From: Nitrospira sp.
Lineage (GTDB): Bacteria > Nitrospirota > Nitrospiria > Nitrospirales > Nitrospiraceae
Reading direction: 5' to 3'
DNA: 55,636 nt
Assembly: GCA_018242765.1 (NCBI GenBank)
Contig: JAFEBH010000016.1
Span: 1-55,636 of the forward strand
Position 1 is the stretch's first letter; every line of letters begins with the position of its first letter. Made by a program: the position numbers and the translations under genes. Positions 25,793 to 34,790 of this stretch are shown piece after piece. The notes beneath the pieces were generated by a model. That model was not told where the DNA came from, made no database searches, and saw only the letters and a program-made list of their open reading frames with translations.

Positions 25793-26830
25793 TCATGCTA
25801 ACGAGTGCTTTGGGGCCTCATGGCCGTGCAGAAATTGTTCGATCCGTGTGATGACTCGCCGCCCCACTTGTTCAAACGCCTCACCCTCATCAATCAAGAA
25901 CCACTCGACACCGGGCTCCTTTCGAAACCAGGTCATCTGCCGCTTCGCAAACCGTCTGGTATCACGTTTGAATAGACGTACCATTTCCACTTCATCACAT
26001 TCGTTTGCCAAATAGGCGCCGATGTGACGATACCCGAGTCCTTTCATTGCCCCAAGCTCACGTCCGTATCCCCGCTCGAGCAGCGAGCGCGTCTCTTCTA
26101 CCATCCCATGAGCCAACTGCCAATCGATTCGTTCATCGATTCTTCGATAGAGCGTCTCCGTGGTCCGCTGAAGCCCGATCAACAGCGGAGAAAACGATTC
26201 TTCCTGAAACCGGTGTTCATCCTGCATCTCGGACATCAAGCGTCCTGACAACCGAAACACCTCCAGAGCCCGCATCACCTTCGACTCATCGTTCGGATGC
26301 AATCGGGCCGCTGCGGCAGGATCGACTCGCGTCAATTCGGCATACAGACCCTGTCGTCCCGCCTGCTCCTTCAACTCCTTGAGGGCCGCCCTCACGATCG
26401 GATCAGCTTGCGGCGCCGGACACAACCCTCTGACCAACGTTCTGATGTAGAGGCCGGTCCCGCCAACAACGAAGGGCAGCCGGTTGGCGACGTATAACCG
26501 CTCGATATGCTCCAGTGCGGCACGTCGATACCACCCGGTATTGAACGTTTCATCTGGACTCGCCAGATCCAGCAGCTGATGCGGCACCACCTGCCGATCC
26601 TCGACGGTCGGCTTGTCCGTGCCAATATCCATCCCACGATACACCTGACGCGAATCTGCCGTCAGAATCTCGGTGTTCAAGTACTTGGCCACCTGTATCG
26701 CGACTCGGCTTTTTCCAACGGCGGTTGGCCCCAGCAGGACGACTAAGGGCCGGTGACGACGTGCCATCTCCACATCCATGGTCAGATCACTGCCGATCAG
26801 GAGAGAACCTCTGCGTTCCGCAACATCCAT
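25793..26830 (-). CDS. miaA: tRNA dimethylallyltransferase MiaA
   Basis: Encodes about 345 residues from the ATG at 26830; the frame continues to a TTG at 26869 inside the end of mutL, and ATGs at 26779 and 26767 are alternatives. Motifs: P-loop 'LLGPTAVGKSRVAIQVAKYL', 'EILTADSRQVYRGMDIGTDK', 'VVGGTGLYIRTLVRGL' and 'DTRRFAKRQMTWFRKEPGVE'. MiaA prenylates A37 of tRNAs that read UNN codons. The mutL-miaA order matches the well-known pair in many proteobacteria. Confidence 0.95.
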   Translation of the reverse strand: MDVAERRGSLLIGSDLTMDVEMARRHRPLVVLLGPTAVGKSRVAIQVAKYLNTEILTADSRQVYRGMDIGTDKPTVEDRQVVPHQLLDLASPDETFNTGWYRRAALEHIERLYVANRLPFVVGGTGLYIRTLVRGLCPAPQADPIVRAALKELKEQAGRQGLYAELTRVDPAAAARLHPNDESKVMRALEVFRLSGRLMSEMQDEHRFQEESFSPLLIGLQRTTETLYRRIDERIDWQLAHGMVEETRSLLERGYGRELGAMKGLGYRHIGAYLANECDEVEMVRLFKRDTRRFAKRQMTWFRKEPGVEWFLIDEGEAFEQVGRRVITRIEQFLHGHEAPKHSLA

Positions 26831-26862
26831 CGAACAGAGATTACCGCTTGATCCCGCATGAC

Positions 26863-28641
26863 CTACCAACCGACGCGTCCGAACATTTTTTCAAGATCGT
26901 CGGTACTGAGCCGAAACGACGTTCGTCTTCCATGGGGACAGGTGGTGATCTCTCCCTCTGACCGCCACTCCGCGACCAATACCTTGATTTCATCCGGTTT
27001 CATAGATCGCCCTGCCCGAACAGCGCTATGACAGGCCAACGATGCCAGTACCGATCGTACTCGAGCTTCAAGAGCCGGAACTCGCTCCCATTGCTGTAAG
27101 TCCTCAAGGAGGTCCTCCAAAAACACTTTCGGATCAACAGGCCCAAGCCCAACTGGGGCCGATCGGAGCAAAACGGTGGTCGCGCCGAACGGCTCAATCT
27201 CAAGCCCCAATTTCTCAAGATCCTCCTGATACCGTTGGATCAAGGCCGAATGACCCGGGGATACATCCAATGGATCAGGGAGGAGCAGCGGTTGGGTCTG
27301 AAGACTGCGGGCCGTCCACGCCCGATAGAGTCGTTCAAACAGAACCCGTTCATGGGCGGTATGTTGATCAACCACCACTAAGTCTCCACCAACTTGAGCG
27401 ACCAAGAAGGTCCGATTGATCTGTCCCAATGCCACGACTTCCCCGGCAGGGACTCGGACATACGATTCCGCCGCTTCACTGACGAACGCCAGCTGCATCT
27501 CGGAACCTGGCCCCGGAAAGGATACCGCCTCTGTCGGAAGAGACGTGGCCATCCTCGAAGGATCCGGCCACGAAACAGCAACAGACGGAGTAACTTGGTC
27601 TACTTTCACAGAGTCGCCAGGCTCCGGTGCGCTCCCTTCGCCGCTCAGCCGTTGACGAACTGCCCGTCGAACAAGCTGATGGACAAACTCATTGTCCGAA
27701 AAACGCACTTCCCGTTTCGTCGGATGCACGTTGACATCCACGCGCTCCGGATCCACATCCAGGAACAAGACGAATCGTGGATGACTCCCCCGGGGAAGAA
27801 AAGAGCCATACCCTTCTCCAACGGCATGAGACACCGTCAGGTTCCGAACCGGTCGACGATTCACAAACAGTTCTTGCGGAATCCGTGAGGGCTTGGCGTG
27901 GATCGCGTCAATGATATACCCCGTAAGCCGGGCGCCCGGTTGCTCCCTGTTGAGCGAAAGACCGTGATCGAGAAACGCGCGTGGATAAACCTGGGCGATC
28001 CGCTCCCTTTCTGATCGTACGGATGGATAGTTCAACAGTTCCTGCGCATTCTGGGTGAACCGAAAGTGAATGGCCGGCCATGCCAACGCCGCCTGTTGCA
28101 CCACTCGGATGATGTGCGTGCATTCCGTTGGGGCGGACTTTAGGAATTTTTTTCGTGCAGGCTGATGCTCGAACAACGCCGTCACCTCAATCCTGGTCCC
28201 AACGACTGGAGGCGCGTCGGTAATGTTCCCAACGAACCCCCCGGCAACCTCCAACTTCGTGCCCACCTCATCGGACCGTGTCGCGGTCAGCAACCGGACA
28301 TGCGCTACGGCGGCGATGCTTGGTAACGCTTCCCCACGAAACCCCATCGTCCGAATGGACCACAGATCTGCATCGGACCGGAGTTTGCTCGTGGCATGGC
28401 GCTGAAACGCACAGATCGCATCGGGACGACTCATCCCCTCTCCATCATCAGTCACCCGAATCAAGGAGAGACCTCCATCCTTCACCTCGATGGAGATGGA
28501 ACGACTCCCTGCATCGATGCTGTTGTCGAGAAGCTCTTTCACAACCGCAGCGGGACGCTCAATCACTTCACCCGCTGCAATGCGCCCAATGACGTCTTCC
28601 GGCAGGAGACGGATCTTCGTACCGTCGTCGGTCTTCAGCAC
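26863..28641 (-). CDS. mutL: DNA mismatch repair protein MutL
   Basis: Encodes about 592 residues from a GTG at 28641 with AAGGAG nine bases upstream; a longer open frame overlaps the preceding gene and is not used. GHKL ATPase motifs: 'IRLLPEDVIGRIAAGEVIER' with the helix 'AVVKELLDNSIDAG', then 'VTDDGEGMSRPDA' and 'TMGFRGEALPSIAAV'. The C-terminal dimerisation domain contains 'GQINRTFLVAQ' and 'DLVVVDQHTAHERVLFERL'. It ends with 'ITTCPHGRRTSFRLSTDDLE'. I do not see the DQHAxxExxxE endonuclease motif in full: 'DQHTAHERVLFE' has Thr in place of Ala. MutS is not in the window. Confidence 0.96.
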   Translation of the reverse strand: MLKTDDGTKIRLLPEDVIGRIAAGEVIERPAAVVKELLDNSIDAGSRSISIEVKDGGLSLIRVTDDGEGMSRPDAICAFQRHATSKLRSDADLWSIRTMGFRGEALPSIAAVAHVRLLTATRSDEVGTKLEVAGGFVGNITDAPPVVGTRIEVTALFEHQPARKKFLKSAPTECTHIIRVVQQAALAWPAIHFRFTQNAQELLNYPSVRSERERIAQVYPRAFLDHGLSLNREQPGARLTGYIIDAIHAKPSRIPQELFVNRRPVRNLTVSHAVGEGYGSFLPRGSHPRFVLFLDVDPERVDVNVHPTKREVRFSDNEFVHQLVRRAVRQRLSGEGSAPEPGDSVKVDQVTPSVAVSWPDPSRMATSLPTEAVSFPGPGSEMQLAFVSEAAESYVRVPAGEVVALGQINRTFLVAQVGGDLVVVDQHTAHERVLFERLYRAWTARSLQTQPLLLPDPLDVSPGHSALIQRYQEDLEKLGLEIEPFGATTVLLRSAPVGLGPVDPKVFLEDLLEDLQQWERVPALEARVRSVLASLACHSAVRAGRSMKPDEIKVLVAEWRSEGEITTCPHGRRTSFRLSTDDLEKMFGRVGW

Positions 28642-28705
28642 GGCACCATGCTCCTTGGGAACGATGCGAATGGAAACAAGGCAGGATACCGAACGGCAAG
28701 GACGC

Positions 28706-29476
28706 TCATCGGAGCTCGGCCAACTTGTGCTTGGCCAACTTGGACTCGTCCGATGTGGGGAACTCCTCAAGCACCCGTTTCAGATTCTTTCGCGATCTGG
28801 CAAGATCGCCGGCTTCAGCCGTGGCCAACCCAAGCTTGTAGAGTGCCGCAGGCATTTTTTCATTCCCCGGATACTCCGCCACAAGATAATCAAAGGTCTG
28901 GATGGCCCGCCCATAATCTTTCAAGTTATAATAGGATTCCCCCAACCAATATTGGGCATTGGGAGTCAGCGACGTGCCGGGAAAGTCTTTGATGAACCGC
29001 TGGAACCCCGCAACTGACAGCTCATATTTTCCGCTCAGATAGTCATTGTAGGCCAAATTAAACGCCGAGGTCGGTGTGATGCCTGATGCCGTCACCACAG
29101 CCTCAACCGGGGGTGTCGACTTCACCGCTTTCGCCGCACGCGGCTCGGATGAGGAGTCCATTTTGGCAGAGGACTGGCCGGCCGTTTCTTCCAACTTCGC
29201 AAGACGACCTTCCAGCTTTTGAATACGAGCGGTCACGTCATCAAATCGTGACTTGGTGACATCTGTATCCTTGCTATCCTTGCTCCGCTCGATTGCCTCC
29301 AAGCGACGGACCACGGCATCGACCCGTTGATGATCTTGATCCTGCGTTTTGGAGATGGTCGAAAGTTGGTCGCGGATCTGCATGAAGTCCGCGTGCTTCG
29401 CGCATCCGGCCATCATCACCCCCCATCCCAACCATCCCGTTATGATCGCTGTGGATATGACGGTACGGGCTCGCAT
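28706..29476 (-). CDS. CpoB/YbgF-like Tol-Pal coordinator (second copy)
   Basis: Encodes 256 residues. Signal with lipobox-like 'GVMMAGCAKHADFMQIRDQL', then a short coiled coil (about residues 30-100) and a C-terminal TPR unit: 'AFNLAYNDYLSGKYELSVAG', 'NAQYWLGESYYNLKDYGRAI', 'AALYKLGLATAEAGDLARSR'. This is the layout of CpoB, which ties Tol-Pal to peptidoglycan synthesis at division. It is 3 bp downstream of a longer homologue (29480-30868), so the locus carries two tandem CpoB-type proteins. Confidence 0.9.
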   Translation of the reverse strand: MRARTVISTAIITGWLGWGVMMAGCAKHADFMQIRDQLSTISKTQDQDHQRVDAVVRRLEAIERSKDSKDTDVTKSRFDDVTARIQKLEGRLAKLEETAGQSSAKMDSSSEPRAAKAVKSTPPVEAVVTASGITPTSAFNLAYNDYLSGKYELSVAGFQRFIKDFPGTSLTPNAQYWLGESYYNLKDYGRAIQTFDYLVAEYPGNEKMPAALYKLGLATAEAGDLARSRKNLKRVLEEFPTSDESKLAKHKLAELR

Positions 29477-29479
29477 GCG

Positions 29480-30868
29480 TTACCGCCCCTCCTTCAGTTG
29501 AACCAACTTATCTGATGCTTTCCCTGCCTCGACACTTTTAGGATAGAGGGTGACAACCTGTTTGAAGGCCGATGAGGCTCGCTTCTTGTCCTTCATGGCC
29601 AGATACGCATAGCCCTTCTTCAGAATGGCCGACGGCACCTTTTCACTGCTCGGATAGTCGACCTCGACCTTATCGTACGCATCAATGGCTTTCTGAAAAT
29701 CTTTCTTTCCGAAATAAGACTCTCCCAGCCAAAATCTTGCGTTCGGCGCAAGGTTCGAATTGGGGAACTCATCGAGGAATCCAGCGAATCCCTGCCTGGC
29801 TCCTTCTAAATCCCCGTCCCGAAACAAGGCCAACAACCGTTCATAGCGAACCCGATCCGGGGGATCGGCTGTCACCTGAACAGGTTCCGACTTCGGCGAT
29901 TCTTGAGGCGGAACAATCGTCGTCACACCACCGGATGTCTCCTGCCCGGAAGAGACTTTTGATGCATCTCCTCCTTCCGACGTAAGCTCGTTCGGCCCCG
30001 ACGACGAATGCGGGACAGATTTAGGAGCCTGAGGCGATGACACAGGCTTATGTGACACCTGTTCAACCGTCTTCACCAGAGCATCAATACGGCCGTCTTG
30101 CTCATCAAGGCGAGCCGTGACCTTCTTTCCGACGGCTTCAAGCGCCTTCGTGATGGAGACCACGCTCCGATTCACGTCTTCTGCATGCGTCGCCGTATTT
30201 TTTGAATCCGCGTCGAGCTTCGCGGCAAGATTCTTCGAGGCATGCTCCCCTTCACCCACACGATCATTCAGACCGGTCAGCGCCTCTCGAAACCCTGTCA
30301 GCGCCTGATTGAACTGCGTAAACTTTTGAGAGATCTGCTCCATCCGATTTTGATGATCCGCCAGCTCCCGTTGATGTCCGTCCAGCTTCGCATCGACACG
30401 TTTGGCCAAACCCTCATTCGTCCGTTGCACGACGTCGATGACCTCTTTCTTGAGCGCCTCCATCGCCTTCGACAGATCGTCCAGACGTGCGGACACCTTC
30501 GCATCCTGGGTCTCAAAGCTCTTCTGCATCCAGAGATAACGAGTACTGCCGTCAGTTTCCAGCTTCGCCGCCAACTGCTCCAGCTTCTTCGTCTGCTGTT
30601 CCGCCTGCGTTGACCGATATTTGAGATCTTCCTGTCGCGCCTGGAGATCCTTTGCCAGATGCAGCGCCTTCTCCAGTTCTCCCCGCAACTGGGGGATCTC
30701 ATACTCGCGCAGCGTGGTAATTTCTTGCGTCTGCTTGGCACTGGTCTGCTTAAAATCTTTTTCGGTCTTTTTCAGGTCAGACTGCTGTGCGACACAGCCC
30801 GGCAAGAAGAGTCCGCCCACGGCCAGCCCAAGCAGGACCCCATGCGTGGTTCGCAGTTGAGACTTCAT
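29480..30868 (-). CDS. Long CpoB/YbgF-like lipoprotein with extended coiled coil
   Basis: Encodes 462 residues. The ATG at 30868 has GGAG eight bases upstream. Lipobox 'VGGLFLPGCVAQQ'. A very long coiled coil spans roughly residues 30-260 ('QEDLKYRSTQAEQQTKKLEQ'), followed by a Ser/Pro-rich linker. The C-terminal TPR module is 'RYERLLALFRDGDLEGARQG', 'NARFWLGESYFGKKDFQKAI', 'SAILKKGYAYLAMKDKKRAS'. The TPR region is clearly related to the next gene. The coiled coil is far longer than in Escherichia coli CpoB. Likely tethered to the outer membrane and acting with TolA. Confidence 0.88.
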   Translation of the reverse strand: MKSQLRTTHGVLLGLAVGGLFLPGCVAQQSDLKKTEKDFKQTSAKQTQEITTLREYEIPQLRGELEKALHLAKDLQARQEDLKYRSTQAEQQTKKLEQLAAKLETDGSTRYLWMQKSFETQDAKVSARLDDLSKAMEALKKEVIDVVQRTNEGLAKRVDAKLDGHQRELADHQNRMEQISQKFTQFNQALTGFREALTGLNDRVGEGEHASKNLAAKLDADSKNTATHAEDVNRSVVSITKALEAVGKKVTARLDEQDGRIDALVKTVEQVSHKPVSSPQAPKSVPHSSSGPNELTSEGGDASKVSSGQETSGGVTTIVPPQESPKSEPVQVTADPPDRVRYERLLALFRDGDLEGARQGFAGFLDEFPNSNLAPNARFWLGESYFGKKDFQKAIDAYDKVEVDYPSSEKVPSAILKKGYAYLAMKDKKRASSAFKQVVTLYPKSVEAGKASDKLVQLKEGR

Positions 30869-30932
30869 ATCCTGCACTCCAATGGGCTGATTCCGGAGAA
30901 GAGAGGCGCACACGAGCGGCCTTCCCTACACA

Positions 30933-31646
30933 CTACTTCCCCACCTTGACCACGAGATGCCCTCGACGATTCATCGAGTAACAGTGTTCCCCATGCTCTG
31001 TGCAAAACGGCCGTTCTTTTCCATACGAGACGACCGAGAGGTGTTGAGGAGCTATCCCCAGCTCAACAAGATAGTTTCGAACGGCTTTCGCCCGTTTCTC
31101 CCCCAGCACCAGGTTATACGCCGAGGTGCCGCGTTCGTCACAATGTCCTTCAATCTTCAGCTGCGTTTGCGGATTTGATTTGATCCACTCCGCATCGCTG
31201 CTGAGCGCGTGGCGCCCCTCATCGGTGATAGAAAAGCTATCATACCCAAAAAACACATCCCGCAAACCGGCAGCAGCCGATGCCGTCTGCTCCGCACGTA
31301 TTTCAGCAAGCTGACGTGCAGCAGCCCCGGGATCAGACTTGGTCATCAGCCGATTGCCATTGGTTCCGCTTCCGTTGTGGCCATCGCTACCCGTGCCGCC
31401 GCCGAGTCGCTCTTCAGAGGGGTTTCGGTCCAACCCCCGGAGACCGCTCGCATCATCTCTTCCGGACAACGACGTATCGGGAAAACTTGAACTGGCCCCA
31501 CCTTTCGCCCCTCCACCTCGTGCCATCTCTTCCTGTAAGGCACGGGTATCTCCCCCCGACTGGACCGCCTTCTTGGAACACGCCGGGCTTACCAGGAGGA
31601 GCAGACCGAGAATCACTGGCAGGGGGATGATGGCTAACGTTTTCAT
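30933..31646 (-). CDS. pal: Peptidoglycan-associated lipoprotein Pal
   Basis: Encodes 237 residues. Signal with lipobox 'LLLLVSPACSKKA'. A Gly/Ser-rich linker (residues about 30-110) is longer than usual for Pal. The OmpA-like domain carries 'DVFFGYDSFSITDEGRHAL', 'QLKIEGHCDERGTSAYNLVL' and 'EKRAKAVRNYLVELGIAPQH'. The conserved Asp and Arg of CDERGT bind diaminopimelate. Outer-membrane anchored, bridging to peptidoglycan and contacted by TolB. It lies 81 bp after tolB. Confidence 0.95.
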   Translation of the reverse strand: MKTLAIIPLPVILGLLLLVSPACSKKAVQSGGDTRALQEEMARGGGAKGGASSSFPDTSLSGRDDASGLRGLDRNPSEERLGGGTGSDGHNGSGTNGNRLMTKSDPGAAARQLAEIRAEQTASAAAGLRDVFFGYDSFSITDEGRHALSSDAEWIKSNPQTQLKIEGHCDERGTSAYNLVLGEKRAKAVRNYLVELGIAPQHLSVVSYGKERPFCTEHGEHCYSMNRRGHLVVKVGK

Positions 31647-31727
31647 TGGATCCCGTCCCTTCTCAATCAGACGTTCTCTCTTTGTCATACCGTGGAGGAC
31701 GATTCTCGTCAATGCCTTGCACAAAAA

Positions 31728-33068
31728 TCACGAAGCCGGAGACCACGTCGGCGCACTGTTGTGAGTCCCCGTGAAGGTAATTCGTTCCAAGTCTTTCCCG
31801 TCCACATTGATCATATAGATATGGCTCTTCCCGTCCGCCGTCGAACTAAACACAATGTGGCGTCCATCCGGAGACCACGAAGGGGAATCATCCACTCCCG
31901 GCCCGGTCGTCAACTGCACACGTTTCTGCCCGTCAGGCGTGATCAAACAGAGCTTGTACTCTTTCTTTGGTGTCCGGCACACGTAGGCGATCCAATTCCC
32001 CCGAGGAGACCAGGCGGGAGCAGCATTGTAATCTCCCTCAAAGGTCAATCGGCGCACATTGGAGCCGTCCGAGCTGATGAGGAACACTTGCGGTCCGCCA
32101 TTTCGATCGGACGTAAAGGCCAACTCGCGACCGGACGGCGCCCAGGACGGAGAGAGGTCTCCGCCGGCATTGGTCGTCAGGCGTTGCACCGCTTTGGTGT
32201 GGGTGTCCATGCGATAGAGTTCCGCATTCCCCTCGGAACTGGATGAATAGGCCAGAAAATTCCCGTCTGGAGAGAGCGCGGGAGTGATGTTCAGCCCCCC
32301 TTGCGAAACCAGCGTCCAGCGTTTCCCGGTCGCGAGCTCGAGAAGATCGATATCCTGTGCGTTCCGATTACGATAGGTCGTAAAGACCAAAAATCGGCGA
32401 TCGGGGGACCAGCGCGGCATTAAATTCAAAAACCCGTCGGCTGTCAGTTGCCGTGGATCGTACCCGTCATAGTCCATCAGAAACAATTCACGCGCCGAAC
32501 CCAGCTCAGACACGTAGGCGATTTTCGTCCGAGCGATCCCCGGTTCTCCGACATAGCGGAACACCAACTCATCCGCAAACCGATGGGCCATCAGTCGGAC
32601 CACCGATGTCGAGCCGACATAGCGTTTTCCACCGACCACCTCGTTATTCCCGGCGTCATAGACATAGCCATCCATATTTACATCGGCATCTTTGTTCCCG
32701 CTCTTGATACCAGCGCGTCCCCACACCACGGCCGACACACCGTTCTCAACCGCATGTTTGAAAGACGGATCCGGCTCCGCCCCAAGTTGCCCGGGCTTGA
32801 TGCCGAGGCCGTTCACATCGACGAGAGCGAACACCAAAGACCGACGTAGATCTGCCTTGAGCACCTCCTCAATACGACTCCCGAGCTTCACCCGCCCTTC
32901 CGGTGACTCCGTCCCGCCCAGATTCTCAATTCCGGCAATCGCCAACGGAATCTTTTGAAAATCCGGCCTCGTCGCTTCGAGAAATACGTCGGCCGCCCCG
33001 GATTCGATGATCCACACGAGGCCGACCATGGTACACAACCCGCCAAGCACGAACGTTCGCAACGTCAT
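31728..33068 (-). CDS. tolB: Tol-Pal system beta-propeller protein TolB
   Basis: Encodes 446 residues. An N-terminal signal precedes the TolB N-domain ('KIPLAIAGIENLGG', 'SLVFALVDVNGLGIKPGQLG'). A six-bladed propeller is seen as repeated WSPDGR-type lines: 'LMPRWSPDRRFLVFTTY', 'ITPALSPDGNFLAYSSSSEG', 'LSPSWAPSGRELAFTSDRNG', 'NAAPAWSPRGNWIAYVCR' and 'DDSPSWSPDGRHIVFSSTAD'. Periplasmic, binding Pal and TolA. It starts 3 bp after tolA. Confidence 0.95.
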   Translation of the reverse strand: MTLRTFVLGGLCTMVGLVWIIESGAADVFLEATRPDFQKIPLAIAGIENLGGTESPEGRVKLGSRIEEVLKADLRRSLVFALVDVNGLGIKPGQLGAEPDPSFKHAVENGVSAVVWGRAGIKSGNKDADVNMDGYVYDAGNNEVVGGKRYVGSTSVVRLMAHRFADELVFRYVGEPGIARTKIAYVSELGSARELFLMDYDGYDPRQLTADGFLNLMPRWSPDRRFLVFTTYRNRNAQDIDLLELATGKRWTLVSQGGLNITPALSPDGNFLAYSSSSEGNAELYRMDTHTKAVQRLTTNAGGDLSPSWAPSGRELAFTSDRNGGPQVFLISSDGSNVRRLTFEGDYNAAPAWSPRGNWIAYVCRTPKKEYKLCLITPDGQKRVQLTTGPGVDDSPSWSPDGRHIVFSSTADGKSHIYMINVDGKDLERITFTGTHNSAPTWSPAS

Positions 33069-33071
33069 AAT

Positions 33072-34166
33072 TTATCCTTGGGGCTCGCCAACGGTAAAGG
33101 TGAAGTGGGCATCAAAATACGAATCGGAAATATCGGCCGGAAAGACCGGTAACGGGTTTGCGCTCAGTACCGCCCGCTTCCCCGCCAAGTCATAATACTC
33201 ATTCCCGGATGATTGTTCGATGGATATACCCGTGACTTTCCCGTCTCGATGAAGCCTGAATTGGACGACAACCACATAAGCCTGGCTGGTTAAATCCAGG
33301 GGTGGAGCACTCCAACAATTACTGATGCGTTGGCGCACCAGTGCAAGATAGGCATTTGACCCTGGAGCCATTCCTGGAACCTTCAGCGTTGTGTCGACGG
33401 CTTTGACACTGGGCACCTTTGCCTCAATCTGGGGAGCCGGTTGAGGCGTGGGTTTTGAGGGAACATCGACTGACGCTACGGTTTTGGGCACTTCCAGCTT
33501 TTTGATTTTTTTGAACTCTTCATCTAAGTCCTTCGCCAAATCTTCCGTCAGAGACGAAGAAGATTTCTGCGCCACCGGTCTCCCTGCAAGGTCTTTCGTA
33601 TCCGACGCGACCGGCACATCCGGCAGTTTCATCGCCGATGGGGCCTTGGGTCTTTCCTCCGGACTGATGTCCCCGCGCTTCGGAGCATCGGGCGGCAGCT
33701 CGATATCCTTCATGATCTCGCTCATCACGTCATTCGATGATTTCGCCCGAGTGACCGGAGGAGATACTGGCGGAGGTGAAACAGACGGAGGCGGCACAGG
33801 GGCCGACTTTGCAACGGGAGCGGCCTTCGGCGGTGCGATCGTCGTGGTGCGCTCGACGGGCTTCGGCGAGTCGACAGACTTGTTCTGCGGCACCGGCTTG
33901 GGGCGTTCTACTTCTTTTTCTTTTGAGATCGGTTGGCTTTTTTGAGGCTCAAGCGTCTTCACCTGGGGTGCGGGAAGACTAGCCAGCGAAATCTCGATGG
34001 ACGCAAGCGGTCGTTCGCCGTGATGCGGCAATCGAACCCACGCTACAAGCGCTAAGATGCCCACGTGCAGCGCAAGGGACACGAACAGGGCACGACTCAG
34101 GCGGCGAGCCAGCTTCGCCTGCCACTCATCATCCGATAGCATACCGGCTGATGTCCAAGCCTGCAC
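33072..34166 (-). CDS. tolA: TolA / TonB-type energy transducer
   Basis: Encodes about 364 residues from GTG at 34166, which has AAGG six bases upstream; an ATG at 34142 is an alternative. One membrane anchor 'ALFVSLALHVGILALVAWV' is followed by a long Pro/Lys/Ser-rich periplasmic arm and a C-terminal domain. That domain includes 'YLALVRQRISNCWSAPPLDL' and 'VVVQFRLHRDGKVTGISIEQ', typical of TolA domain III. It transmits inner-membrane energy to TolB/Pal. The GTG start and ribosome site are part of the 163-bp duplicated unit described separately. Confidence 0.9.
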   Translation of the reverse strand: MQAWTSAGMLSDDEWQAKLARRLSRALFVSLALHVGILALVAWVRLPHHGERPLASIEISLASLPAPQVKTLEPQKSQPISKEKEVERPKPVPQNKSVDSPKPVERTTTIAPPKAAPVAKSAPVPPPSVSPPPVSPPVTRAKSSNDVMSEIMKDIELPPDAPKRGDISPEERPKAPSAMKLPDVPVASDTKDLAGRPVAQKSSSSLTEDLAKDLDEEFKKIKKLEVPKTVASVDVPSKPTPQPAPQIEAKVPSVKAVDTTLKVPGMAPGSNAYLALVRQRISNCWSAPPLDLTSQAYVVVVQFRLHRDGKVTGISIEQSSGNEYYDLAGKRAVLSANPLPVFPADISDSYFDAHFTFTVGEPQG

Positions 34167-34486
34167 CGTGAGCCTTAATCCTACTGGTTAGGTAGAAGAG
34201 ACGTCGTTTCCGTGACCCGTTCGGGTCCGATTATGAGATCGGTCACCATGCCGAGTTTCTCAAGCCAGGCCTTCTTCACTTCATCCATCACCTGGACCAC
34301 AACCCCATCCAGCACATCACGGCCTGCACCGTGAGCCTTAATCCTACTGGTTAGGTAGAGAAGACGTCGCCTCTGTGATCCGTTCGGGTCCGGTCGTGGG
34401 ATCAGTCACCATGCCGAGTTTCTCTATCCCGGCCTTTTTGACTCCATCCATGACTTGAACCACGACCCCATACGGCACATCACGAT
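34161..34486. repeat. 163-bp tandem duplication spanning the tolR tail and tolA start
   Basis: Copy one (34161-34323) and copy two (34324-34486) align without gaps at an offset of exactly 163. The first 35 or so bases are identical and the rest is diverged. Copy two contains the real tolR 3' end. Copy one holds a second tail fragment and the actual tolA start. See the pseudogene entry and findings. Confidence 0.9.
34181..34321 (-). pseudogene. Duplicated C-terminal fragment of tolR
   Basis: Translates as 46 codons plus stop, from 'RDVLDGVVVQVMDEVKKAW' to 'TTSLLPNQ'. 35 of the 46 residues are identical to the end of the TolR encoded by 34344-34484. There is no start codon or membrane anchor, and it follows the intact tolR stop, so it is not translated as TolR. 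Eleven substitutions show that the copy is old or diverging. Confidence 0.88.
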
Positions 34487-34790
34487 CGGCACGTAAATAC
34501 AAGGAGACATCCGCGTGTTCTTGCTTCAGGAGATGCAATTTTCGTTCGAGTTGAGCGACGCTGACTTGATCTTTGTCGAGATACAGCCGTTGATCTTTTT
34601 CGATCGTCAACACGGCCCGGATTTCCGGTTTGATGGTGTTCGCGGCCGAGGTTGGTAGCTTGATGTCCATTCCACGATATAGCATCGGCGCAGTGACCAT
34701 GAAGATGACCAATAATACCAAGACCACATCGACCAGTGGGATCACATTGATTTCGGCCAAAAACCGACGCTGCCTCGTCTCGAAAATCAT
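34344..34790 (-). CDS. tolR: Tol-Pal proton channel subunit TolR (ExbD family)
   Basis: Encodes 148 residues. A short cytoplasmic start ('RRFLAEINVIPLVDVVLVLL') includes the membrane segment with the key Asp of the ion path. The periplasmic domain has 'YLDKDQVSVAQLERKLHLL' and 'SLYLRADRDVPYGVVVQVMD', typical ExbD/TolR. Works with TolQ to use proton-motive force. Its start overlaps tolQ by 4 bp. Confidence 0.95.
   Translation of the reverse strand: MIFETRQRRFLAEINVIPLVDVVLVLLVIFMVTAPMLYRGMDIKLPTSAANTIKPEIRAVLTIEKDQRLYLDKDQVSVAQLERKLHLLKQEHADVSLYLRADRDVPYGVVVQVMDGVKKAGIEKLGMVTDPTTGPERITEATSSLPNQ

Noticed and set aside
34161..34486. Repeated 30-base segment that could look like a CRISPR or direct-repeat pair
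   Set aside because: It is the conserved start of a 163-bp coding duplication with only two copies; no spacers and no cas genes.
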